From Phocaeicola plebeius DSM 17135 (GTDB lineage Bacteria; Bacteroidota; Bacteroidia; Bacteroidales; Bacteroidaceae), in contig NZ_DS990127.1 in NCBI RefSeq assembly GCF_000187895.1, forward strand, positions 62,001 through 126,000: a DNA stretch of 64,000 nt, written 5' to 3'. The notes under the pieces were generated by a model, which searched no databases, was not told the origin of the DNA, and saw only the letters and a list, made by a program, of their open reading frames with translations. The position numbers were made by a program, and so were the translations under genes. Positions 54,668 to 62,119 of this stretch are shown here, one piece after another (position 1 is the stretch's first letter; every line of letters begins with the position of its first letter).

Positions 54668-55336
54668 TTAATATACTCTATCTCCAAAAATCTTGCTGCC
54701 TACACGCACCATCGTGCTTCCGGCCTGAACAGCCAGCATATAGTCGTGCGACATGCCCATGGAAATTTCCTTGAAGGTGTCACAATCTTTAAAATAGGTA
54801 GCTTTCAGTTCGGTAAAGAAACGGTGAAGGCTCTCAAATTCGTTGATGATTTGTGATTCGTCGTCTGTATTGGTGGCCATTCCCATGACTCCGCTGATGC
54901 ATACATGAGTCAGCTCTTTCCACGGGGTGGTTTCCAGCATCTCGCGACAGGCTTCAAAAGAAAATCCGTATTTGCTTTCTTCTTCTGCGATATGGATTTC
55001 CAGCAGGCAAGGTATCACCCGGTTGCATTTAGCCGCTTGTTTGTCGATTTCAGCCAGCAGCTTGTAACTGTCTACGGCATGAATCATGGCGATGTAGGGT
55101 GCGATGTACTTCACTTTATTGGTCTGCAGGTGGCCGATGAAATGCCACTGAATATCGGCGGGCAGGGAAGCCTGCTTCTTGCTCAGTTCCTGCTCCTTGC
55201 TTTCTCCGAAGATGCGCTGCCCGGTTTCGTATGCAGCCAGAATCGCTTCGTTCGGGTGAAACTTGGAAACAGCAACCAGACTGACCTGGGGAGGAAGTTG
55301 TGCCCGTACTTCTTTTAAATTAGACTGAATATCCAT
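54668..55336 (-). CDS. yggS: YggS/PROSC-family pyridoxal-phosphate homeostasis protein
   Basis: 222 residues forming a single alanine-racemase-like TIM barrel. The PLP lysine is in LVAVSKFHPNEAI near the N-terminus; other family motifs are FGESKEQELSKKQ, WHFIGHLQTNKVKYI, HAVDSYKLL and the C-terminal EISMGMSHDYMLAVQAGSTMVRVGSKIFG. The family binds PLP and balances its free concentration and amino-acid pools without known enzymatic reaction. It is the middle gene of the DUF4494-yggS-dihydroorotate-dehydrogenase-like operon. Confidence 0.94.
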   Translation of the reverse strand: MDIQSNLKEVRAQLPPQVSLVAVSKFHPNEAILAAYETGQRIFGESKEQELSKKQASLPADIQWHFIGHLQTNKVKYIAPYIAMIHAVDSYKLLAEIDKQAAKCNRVIPCLLEIHIAEEESKYGFSFEACREMLETTPWKELTHVCISGVMGMATNTDDESQIINEFESLHRFFTELKATYFKDCDTFKEISMGMSHDYMLAVQAGSTMVRVGSKIFGDRVY

Positions 55337-55354
55337 GGTGTGGTAGGTGTTTGT

Positions 55355-55834
55355 TTATCGTTTGTCTGCATCCGGGAACTCCGGTTTTACGTCAGGCTCT
55401 GCAGAGTAGGGATATACGTCCATCAGTGCGGTTTCGGCAACCGATGCGATGACGTAGTCGGCCATTGTACCCTTCATGCCTTCGTCTAGTTTCTTCACGG
55501 CATCGCGCAGGTCGGCAGCCTGTACCAGTACGTTGGTAGCTGTTTTCTTTTCCGCACCGCTTTTCTCATCGAGGGTGATGAAGTAGAGCTTGCACTTGAA
55601 CCAACGGTCAGCAGCTTCCTCGTCGCTGGGGAAGAGCTCGCTATAGTTGGCGCGTTTGATGTCGGATACAGTGAATTCTCCGCTGATGAACGGAGTGATT
55701 TCTTCGATAATACGCGATTCGGCTTCGGTAAAGCTGAGTGCGTCCACCAGATAGGGTTCCGTTACTTTCTTGTTCATTCCGTTTTCGGCTACTTTCTCGT
55801 AACGGATCTTGCATTCAAACCAATTATGCATCAT
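55355..55834 (-). CDS. DUF4494 domain protein
   Basis: 159 residues, cytoplasmic, no signal or membrane segment. The pattern WFECKIRYEKV near the N-terminus and WFKCKLYFITLDEKSG near the middle shows an internal repeat, and the long acidic C-terminal tail is typical of the Bacteroidota DUF4494 family. The function is unknown; the repeated beta-alpha units could form a dimeric barrel. It heads an operon with yggS (18-bp gap). The first or second Met are both possible starts. Confidence 0.85.
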   Translation of the reverse strand: MMHNWFECKIRYEKVAENGMNKKVTEPYLVDALSFTEAESRIIEEITPFISGEFTVSDIKRANYSELFPSDEEAADRWFKCKLYFITLDEKSGAEKKTATNVLVQAADLRDAVKKLDEGMKGTMADYVIASVAETALMDVYPYSAEPDVKPEFPDADKR

Positions 55835-55869
55835 AATTTTTCTTGCTTTTCAATTTGTAATATTTCACA

Positions 55870-55877
55870 CAAAGATA
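55870..55877 (-). promoter_or_regulatory. -7 box of the DUF4494-yggS operon
   Basis: Minus-strand TATCTTTG, a match to TAnnTTTG, 35 bases before the start codon of the DUF4494 gene. Confidence 0.55.
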
Positions 55878-55917
55878 CGATTATAAATTGAATGAGAGAA
55901 TAAATGGTTTTGAAAAA

Positions 55918-57156
55918 TCAGTCAATTCTCGGTTTGCAGCGGTTTTGTTGCATGAATTCCTGAATGAGGTCGGTGTAATTCCCTTGAATCAGGATGTGGT
56001 GGTTGCCCAGCGGATTATGCAGGAAATAGTCAGCCGGCTTATCCAGGCGTACCTTTAGCTGTGTGCGACAACAGGTCACCATGTTGGTATTTTCGATGCA
56101 ATGTCCAGAACTCAGATAATATTCGTCCAGACATTCTCCCCCGCATTTGAAGAGGGTGACTTCGCCCGGATGTACAATGCCTTGAATGGCGATGCCGCTT
56201 TCTGTTTCAAAATGGTTGCGGATAATAAACTCTTCGGTCATTTTGGTAGGAATGGAGCAGTGTGCCAGTAGTACTTCGTTGCGGGCAAGGTCTACAAACG
56301 AAGGATTGGCCATAAAGCCGGGCTTTCCGATGAGTTCTTTTACCATCAGCAAGGTCATGATGGATTGCAGGTCGCCTTCGCATCCGGCAGGTATTCCTTC
56401 GTCATTCAGCAAAGAAAGGGCCAGGCAGCCTGTGGTCTTCAGGCTCTGGATCAGCGAGAAGCAGGACAGGGTAAGAGCGTCCAGGTTTTCTTCCTGGCAT
56501 ACACGTCGGATAGCTTTGTACAGGCGCATGGCCCGAAGCAGTTCTTCCGGAGTAGCCTCCTGAATCCCTTTGGCGCGGTGGGCAAACAAAGAGGCTTCTG
56601 GTCCTATTTCATCTTCCGTAATCTCGTGGAAAGCTTTTTCTACGGTCTCAATGGAGATGTCCGTGTAAGTCACTCCCCAACGTTGTCCGGCTAACAGATA
56701 GTCTACGTGGCTGGCTACCAGCCAGGAGGCCGGAGTGCCGATTACGCCGATGCGTTTTTTCTTCAGGGAACGTTTGGCGGCAAATGCCTGGTGATGTAAA
56801 AGTACCTGATTTACCATGTCGGGCACTAATCCATGGATGATTTTGACCTTCATGTCTCTCGACTGAATCCATGCCGAGATTTCAAGGGCGGCAGCCAGTG
56901 AGTTGTTCAGGCCGTCTGTCAGTAGGGTGATGGGATAGGGCAGGATGCTGAAAAAACGCACCACTGCATTTTCCACGCCCCCGCTGGCAATGAAAGCCAT
57001 TTTGTATTCATGACTGGGAATGCTTTCAGAGTCTGTATAGTTGACAAGGTGAAGGGTAAAATGTTTTTCCAGTTCCACGAACAGGTCTTTATGCTTTTCG
57101 TAGACTTGCTCCACCTTGTATGTGCCGGCTGTAAATATAATTAGGTAAAGGTTCAT
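55918..57156 (-). CDS. L-fucose/L-arabinose isomerase-like protein
   Basis: 412 residues from the ATG giving MNLYLIIFTAGTYKVEQ; an in-frame ATG ten codons upstream is rejected because it would lie close to the promoter and adds unrelated sequence. Two Rossmann-like halves (MAFIASGGVENAVVRFF; KKKRIGVIGTPASWLVAS) are followed by the FucI/AraA-type metal-site region: E in GCEGDLQSIMTLLMVKEL, D in ANPSFVD and His residues in the C-terminal beta-domain. Members bind Mn2+ and interconvert aldoses and ketoses. It is shorter than true fucose isomerase (about 590 residues), and no sugar kinase or transporter is nearby, so the substrate is open. It is monocistronic. Confidence 0.75.
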   Translation of the reverse strand: MNLYLIIFTAGTYKVEQVYEKHKDLFVELEKHFTLHLVNYTDSESIPSHEYKMAFIASGGVENAVVRFFSILPYPITLLTDGLNNSLAAALEISAWIQSRDMKVKIIHGLVPDMVNQVLLHHQAFAAKRSLKKKRIGVIGTPASWLVASHVDYLLAGQRWGVTYTDISIETVEKAFHEITEDEIGPEASLFAHRAKGIQEATPEELLRAMRLYKAIRRVCQEENLDALTLSCFSLIQSLKTTGCLALSLLNDEGIPAGCEGDLQSIMTLLMVKELIGKPGFMANPSFVDLARNEVLLAHCSIPTKMTEEFIIRNHFETESGIAIQGIVHPGEVTLFKCGGECLDEYYLSSGHCIENTNMVTCCRTQLKVRLDKPADYFLHNPLGNHHILIQGNYTDLIQEFMQQNRCKPRID

Positions 57157-57183
57157 AATGCTTGAGTGTTTGGTTATCGATAG

Positions 57184-57191
57184 CAAACATA
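57184..57191 (-). promoter_or_regulatory. -7 box of the isomerase-like gene
   Basis: Minus-strand TATGTTTG fits TAnnTTTG, 27 bases before the chosen start codon and overlapping the rejected upstream one, which supports the start at 57156. Confidence 0.5.
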
Positions 57192-57300
57192 CGGATTTTT
57201 TGGGTAGAAGACTTGGAAAATGCCTGAAAAGGCGTTAAACTTTACTTGGAGGGCCTTTTTCTCAAAAGAAAGGAGTAGTCGTATTTTTCTGAGCACAAAG

Positions 57301-57331
57301 TTGTTTAATTTCGACATTCGCTTTATCTTTG
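57301..57331 (+). promoter_or_regulatory. Promoter of the aminotransferase gene
   Basis: TTG at 57301-57303 (-33) and TATCTTTG at 57324-57331 (-7), with 20 bp between them, 30 bases before the start codon. Confidence 0.65.
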
Positions 57332-57361
57332 CATTTCAGAATCTTTTTTAAACTATAAAAT

Positions 57362-58564
57362 ATGCCAAAAATATCCATCAGAGGAACTGAAATGCCGGAG
57401 TCGCCGATACGTAAGCTTGCGCCTTTGGCTGAAGCTGCGAAAGAGAGAGGAATTCATGTATATCACTTGAATATTGGTCAGCCTGACCTGCCTACTCCAC
57501 GAGCGGCCCTCGATGCGATTCGAAATATTGACCGCAAGGTGTTGGAATATAGTCCCAGCCAGGGATACAGAAGCTACAGAGAGCGTCTGGTGGGATATTA
57601 TGAAAAGTACGACATTCACCTGGATGCCGATGACATTATCATTACTACCGGAGGGTCGGAAGCTGTGCTGTTTGCGTTTATGAGCTGTCTGAATCCGGGG
57701 GATGAGATTATCGTGCCGGAACCGGCGTATGCCAACTACATGGCGTTTGCGATTTCGGCAGGAGCAGTTATCCGTACGGTGACGACTACTATCGACGAAG
57801 GTTTCTCTTTGCCGAAGGTAGAGAAGTTTGAGGAGTTGATTAATGAACGCACCAAGGGTATCTTGATTTGTAACCCGAATAACCCGACAGGGTATCTGTA
57901 TACTCGCCGGGAGATGAACCAGATTCGGGATTTGGTAAAGAAGTACGACTTGTTCCTCTTCTCTGATGAAGTGTATCGTGAATTCATCTATACAGGTTCT
58001 CCTTATATTTCAGCCTGTCATCTGGAAGGCATCGAACAGAATGTGGTATTGATTGACTCCGTATCGAAACGGTATTCGGAATGTGGAATTCGTATCGGTG
58101 CGCTGATTACGAAGAATCCGGAAGTGCGCAAGGCGGTGATGAAATTCTGTCAGGCTCGTTTGAGTCCACCGTTGATTGGCCAGATTGCAGCTGAGGCTTC
58201 GCTCGATGAACCGGAAGAATATGCTCGCGAAACATACGATGAATACGTGGAACGTCGTAAATGTCTGATTGATGGATTGAACCGTATACCGGGTGTTTAT
58301 TCTCCAATACCGATGGGAGCTTTCTACACTGTGGCTAAACTGCCGGTGGATGATTGTGAGAAATTCTGCGCATGGTGTTTGTCTGATTTCAATTATGAAG
58401 GAGAGACCGTTATGATGGCACCTGCCAGCGGATTCTATACCACACCGGGCGGCGGTAAAAACGAGGTGCGTGTGGCTTATGTATTGAAGAAAGAAGACCT
58501 GGTACGGGCTTTGTTCATTCTGCGTAAGGCGCTCGAGGCCTATCCGGGAAGGGTGGATGAATGA
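57362..58564 (+). CDS. Class I/II PLP-dependent aminotransferase
   Basis: 400 residues, a full-length fold-type I enzyme of the aspartate-aminotransferase superfamily. Visible features: YSPSQGYRSYRERLVGYY, the phosphate-binding TTGGSEAVLFAF, NPNNPTGYLYTRREM with the Asn that contacts PLP, FSDEVYREF with the PLP-N1 Asp, and the Schiff-base Lys in SVSKRYSECGIRIG. It uses aspartate or a related amino acid with 2-oxoglutarate; the exact donor cannot be fixed from sequence. Its TGA overlaps the ATG of the following permease gene (ATGA), so the two are co-translated. Confidence 0.92.
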   Translation: MPKISIRGTEMPESPIRKLAPLAEAAKERGIHVYHLNIGQPDLPTPRAALDAIRNIDRKVLEYSPSQGYRSYRERLVGYYEKYDIHLDADDIIITTGGSEAVLFAFMSCLNPGDEIIVPEPAYANYMAFAISAGAVIRTVTTTIDEGFSLPKVEKFEELINERTKGILICNPNNPTGYLYTRREMNQIRDLVKKYDLFLFSDEVYREFIYTGSPYISACHLEGIEQNVVLIDSVSKRYSECGIRIGALITKNPEVRKAVMKFCQARLSPPLIGQIAAEASLDEPEEYARETYDEYVERRKCLIDGLNRIPGVYSPIPMGAFYTVAKLPVDDCEKFCAWCLSDFNYEGETVMMAPASGFYTTPGGGKNEVRVAYVLKKEDLVRALFILRKALEAYPGRVDE

Positions 58565-59811
58565 TGAGCAACTGGAAATTTTTTATTGCCCGACGGATTT
58601 ACCGTAGCAGGGAAGGAGAGAAAGAAGTATCAAAACCGGCCGTACGCATTGCGATGGCCGGTATTGCTATCGGACTGGCTGTGATGATTGTGTCGGTGGC
58701 GGTGGTCATCGGCTTCAAGCATCAGGTGCGCGACAAGGTGATAGGTATGGGTTCTGATATTGTGGTTTCCAGCATCGAAGGAGCTCAGCTTTACCAGATG
58801 AATCCGGTAGTGGCAAACGACAGCCTGTTGTCGGTGATACGGAATATTCCCCAGGTGAGCCACGTACAGCGTTACGCTACGAAACCGGGCATGATTATGA
58901 CCGCTGATAACTTTCAGGGAATGATTGTGAAAGGGGTGTCGCAGGAGTACGATTGGACGTACCTGAAGGCACATTTGCAGGAAGGAGAGATTCCTGCACT
59001 GACGGACTCCGTAGCTAGCAACCGTGTGCTGGTTTCCCGCTCCATGGCCGACAAACTTGCATTGAAGGTGGGTGATAAGCTTTATACCTATTACATAGAA
59101 GGCAATGTGCGTGCCCGCCGGCTGACGGTGAGCGGGATTTTCCAAACCAATTTCTCTGCTTTCGATGATTATTTCCTGATAACTGACATGTATACGGTCA
59201 ACCGTCTGAACGGATGGGAACCAGATCAAGTAGGAGGTGTAGAAGTGGCTGTGTCGGATTATCGTTTCTTGAATTCGGTGAATGATGACATTCGTGGTCA
59301 TATTCAGGAGCAGACAGACCGTTATGGGGCAATCTATTGCTCTCGCACTTCAGAGGAGCTTTATCCTCAGATCTTTGCATGGCTCGACTTACTGGATACT
59401 AATGTATGGGTCATTCTGATTCTGATGACCGGAGTGGCGGGTTTTACCATGATTTCCGGATTGCTGATAATCATTCTTGAACGTACGCAGATGATTGGGG
59501 TACTAAAAGCCTTGGGAGCCGACAACGCTTCCATTCGTCAGATATTCCTGTCGTTTTCTGTTTTCCTTATCGGAAGGGGAATGTGCTGGGGAAATGTCAT
59601 TGGGCTGTCGTGTTGTCTTATTCAGTATTTTTTCGAACCGATTAAGTTGGATCCGGCTACGTACTATGTCAATGCAGTGCCCGTGGAGCTTCATTTGGGT
59701 TGGATTGTATTGTTGAACGTGTGTACCTTGCTGGTATCGGTAGGTATGCTGGTCGGTCCTTCTTATCTGATAAGTCATATTCATCCTGCAAAATCCATCC
59801 GTTTTGAATAA
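58561..59811 (+). CDS. LolC/LolE-like ABC transporter permease
   Basis: 416 residues, one N-terminal helix (AMAGIAIGLAVMIVSVAVVIGF), a periplasmic MacB_PCD-type domain of about 220 residues and three C-terminal helices with the coupling segment LERTQMIGVLKALGADNASIRQIFL. This is the single-unit LolC/E topology, unlike the duplicated permeases of the export operon. LolCDE releases lipoproteins from the inner membrane for transport to the outer membrane. No ATPase gene is adjacent, so LolD must be supplied from another locus. Translationally coupled to the aminotransferase gene; first or second Met possible as start. Confidence 0.88.
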   Translation: MMSNWKFFIARRIYRSREGEKEVSKPAVRIAMAGIAIGLAVMIVSVAVVIGFKHQVRDKVIGMGSDIVVSSIEGAQLYQMNPVVANDSLLSVIRNIPQVSHVQRYATKPGMIMTADNFQGMIVKGVSQEYDWTYLKAHLQEGEIPALTDSVASNRVLVSRSMADKLALKVGDKLYTYYIEGNVRARRLTVSGIFQTNFSAFDDYFLITDMYTVNRLNGWEPDQVGGVEVAVSDYRFLNSVNDDIRGHIQEQTDRYGAIYCSRTSEELYPQIFAWLDLLDTNVWVILILMTGVAGFTMISGLLIIILERTQMIGVLKALGADNASIRQIFLSFSVFLIGRGMCWGNVIGLSCCLIQYFFEPIKLDPATYYVNAVPVELHLGWIVLLNVCTLLVSVGMLVGPSYLISHIHPAKSIRFE

Positions 59812-59850
59812 ATCCTGCTTTAAAATCAAGAGCAAACGAATCTTTTTTAC

Positions 59851-59858
59851 TAATTTTG
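59851..59858 (+). promoter_or_regulatory. -7 box upstream of proS
   Basis: TAATTTTG fits TAnnTTTG, 43 bases before the proS ATG. No -33 TTTG visible. Confidence 0.45.
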
Positions 59859-59901
59859 CACTCTCAATTGATATTAAAGAATAAAATAACTACATAAAGT
59901 T

Positions 59902-61392
59902 ATGGCAAAAGAATTAAAAGACCTAACCAAGAGAAGTGAAAACTATTCACAATGGTATAATGATTTGGTGGTAAAGGCCGATTTGGCTGAACAGTCTCCT
60001 GTGCGTGGCTGTATGGTAATTAAGCCTTACGGATATGCCATCTGGGAAAAAATGCAGCGTATCCTTGACGATATGTTCAAGGCTACAGGACATGTGAATG
60101 CGTATTTCCCGTTGCTGATTCCGAAATCTTATTTGAGCCGTGAAGCTGAACACGTAGAAGGCTTCGCTAAGGAATGTGCGGTAGTAACTCACTATCGTTT
60201 GAAGAATGCAGAAGATGGTTCGGGTGTGATTGTAGACCCGGCTGCCAAACTGGAAGAAGAACTGATTATTCGTCCGACTTCAGAAACTATTATCTGGAGT
60301 ACTTATAAAAACTGGATCAACTCATACCGTGACCTGCCTATCTTGTGCAACCAGTGGGCAAACGTAATGCGCTGGGAAATGCGTACTCGTCTGTTCCTGC
60401 GTACAGCTGAGTTCTTGTGGCAGGAAGGTCATACGGCTCATGCTACTCGTGAAGAAGCTGAAGCAGAAGCACAGAAGATGTTGCACGTGTATGGCGATTT
60501 CGCTGAAAAATACATGGCTGTGCCGGTTATCAAGGGTGTGAAGTCTGCAAACGAACGTTTTGCCGGGGCATTGGATACTTATACTATTGAAGGATTGATG
60601 CAGGATGGTAAGGCATTGCAGTGTGGTACCTCTCACTTCCTGGGACAGAACTTTGCCAAGGCATTCAACGTACAGTTCGTCGACAAGAACAATAAGCTGG
60701 ATTATGTATGGGCTACTTCATGGGGTGTATCTACTCGTCTGATGGGTGCCTTGATCATGACACACTCTGACGACAACGGTCTGGTTCTTCCGCCGCATTT
60801 GGCTCCGATTCAGGTTGTTATCGTACCTATCTATAAGAACGACGAACAGTTGAAGCAGATTGATGCCAAGGTAGAAGGTATCGTCAACAAACTTCGCAGC
60901 ATGGGTATCTCTGTGAAATACGATAACGCTGATAACAAGCGTCCGGGATTCAAGTTCGCAGACTATGAATTGAAGGGGGTACCTGTACGTCTGGTAATGG
61001 GTGGTCGTGACCTGGAAAACAACACGATGGAAATCATGCGTCGTGATACACTGGAAAAAGAAACTCGTTCTTGCGACGGCATCGAAGAATACGTACAGAA
61101 CCTGTTGGAAGAAATTCAGCAGAACATCTACCAGAAAGCATTGAATTATCGTAACGAACATATCTATAAGGTGGATACTTACGAAGAATTCAAGGAACAG
61201 ATTGAGAAGGGTGGATTTATCTTGGCTCACTGGGATGGTACTCCGGAAACAGAAGACCGCATTAAGGAAGAAACGAAAGCAACTATCCGCTGTCTGCCTT
61301 TCGAAGCAGATGAAGAAAGCCTGACTCCGGGTGTGGATATGCTGACTGGTAAACCTTCTGCACGTCGTGTATTGTTTGCCCGTGCATACTAA
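59902..61392 (+). CDS. proS: Prolyl-tRNA synthetase (archaeal/eukaryotic-like type)
   Basis: 496 residues, the short ProRS type without the bacterial editing insertion, as in other Bacteroidota. Class II motifs are visible: motif 1 region [21 protein letters not shown], motif 2 [25 protein letters not shown], the proline-pocket segment [13 protein letters not shown] and motif 3 in [17 protein letters not shown]. The anticodon-binding domain ([15 protein letters not shown]) and a C-terminal zinc-like domain ending in LFARAY follow. It charges tRNA-Pro. It is monocistronic with its own terminator. Confidence 0.97.
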   Translation: MAKELKDLTKRSENYSQWYNDLVVKADLAEQSPVRGCMVIKPYGYAIWEKMQRILDDMFKATGHVNAYFPLLIPKSYLSREAEHVEGFAKECAVVTHYRLKNAEDGSGVIVDPAAKLEEELIIRPTSETIIWSTYKNWINSYRDLPILCNQWANVMRWEMRTRLFLRTAEFLWQEGHTAHATREEAEAEAQKMLHVYGDFAEKYMAVPVIKGVKSANERFAGALDTYTIEGLMQDGKALQCGTSHFLGQNFAKAFNVQFVDKNNKLDYVWATSWGVSTRLMGALIMTHSDDNGLVLPPHLAPIQVVIVPIYKNDEQLKQIDAKVEGIVNKLRSMGISVKYDNADNKRPGFKFADYELKGVPVRLVMGGRDLENNTMEIMRRDTLEKETRSCDGIEEYVQNLLEEIQQNIYQKALNYRNEHIYKVDTYEEFKEQIEKGGFILAHWDGTPETEDRIKEETKATIRCLPFEADEESLTPGVDMLTGKPSARRVLFARAY

Positions 61393-61417
61393 TTGGCTAT
61401 ACTTACAGTAATATCAT

Positions 61418-61459
61418 AAAAAAGTCCGGTTCTCTTGAAAGAGGGAATCGGACTTTTTT
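61418..61459. terminator. Bidirectional terminator between proS and aat
   Basis: AAAAAAGTCCG (61418-61428) pairs with CGGACTTTTTT (61449-61459), inner TTC/GAA pairing, between convergent genes. Confidence 0.88.
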
Positions 61460-61467
61460 GATGGGCT

Positions 61468-62109
61468 TTATTCCGCTTTCAGGCATTCCATATATTCTTC
61501 GTAACTGATGAACCGGCCACCCATTGACTTGAGGTGAGGCGTTTCAAACTGACAGTCGATGAGGGTACCTCCGTGCGCATGGAGCAGTTGGGCCAGTCGA
61601 ATCAGGGCAAGCTTGGAAGCGCTGGGTACGAGCGAGAACATGCTTTCGCCGAAGAAACACGTACCCAAAGTTACTCCATACAGACCTCCGACCAGCTTAT
61701 CGCCTTCCCATACTTCTACGCTGGCGGCCAAGTTTTGTTCGTACATGCGGATGTAAGCTTCAATCATTTCTTCTCCCAACCAAGCTCCTTCTTGTTCGAT
61801 GCGGAGCTTGGAACAATTCCGTATCACCTGTTCAAATGCATGGTTGAAAGTTACCTTGTATTTATCTTTATTCATCAGTGTGCGCATGGAATGGGAGATA
61901 TGAATCTCTTCCGGAAAGATGACGAAACGCTGCAACGGGCACCACCATTGGATAATTTTCTCGCGGAAGGCATACCAGGGAAAGATACCGTTGGAGTAGG
62001 CCAGGATAAGGCGGTCGACGGACAAGTCGCCTCCAATGGCCAGCAGGCCGTCAGGGTCTCCCCAGTGCGGGTCCGGAAAAGCCAGTCTTTTTGTCAATTG
62101 GAAAACCAT
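61468..62109 (-). CDS. aat: Leucyl/phenylalanyl-tRNA-protein transferase
   Basis: 213 residues, usual family length. The N-terminal FPDPHWGDPDGLLAIGGDLSVDRLILAYSNGIFPWY, the middle WWCPLQRFVIFPEEIHISHSM and the C-terminal GTCFFGESMFSLVPSASKLALIRLAQLL with GTLIDCQFETPHLKSMGG are the family signatures. It adds Leu or Phe to proteins with N-terminal Lys or Arg, marking them for ClpS/ClpA degradation. It is encoded 10 bp after clpA in the same direction, so the modifying enzyme and the degrading unfoldase of the N-degron pathway are co-expressed. Confidence 0.95.
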   Translation of the reverse strand: MVFQLTKRLAFPDPHWGDPDGLLAIGGDLSVDRLILAYSNGIFPWYAFREKIIQWWCPLQRFVIFPEEIHISHSMRTLMNKDKYKVTFNHAFEQVIRNCSKLRIEQEGAWLGEEMIEAYIRMYEQNLAASVEVWEGDKLVGGLYGVTLGTCFFGESMFSLVPSASKLALIRLAQLLHAHGGTLIDCQFETPHLKSMGGRFISYEEYMECLKAE

Positions 62110-62119
62110 GTCATCGAAA

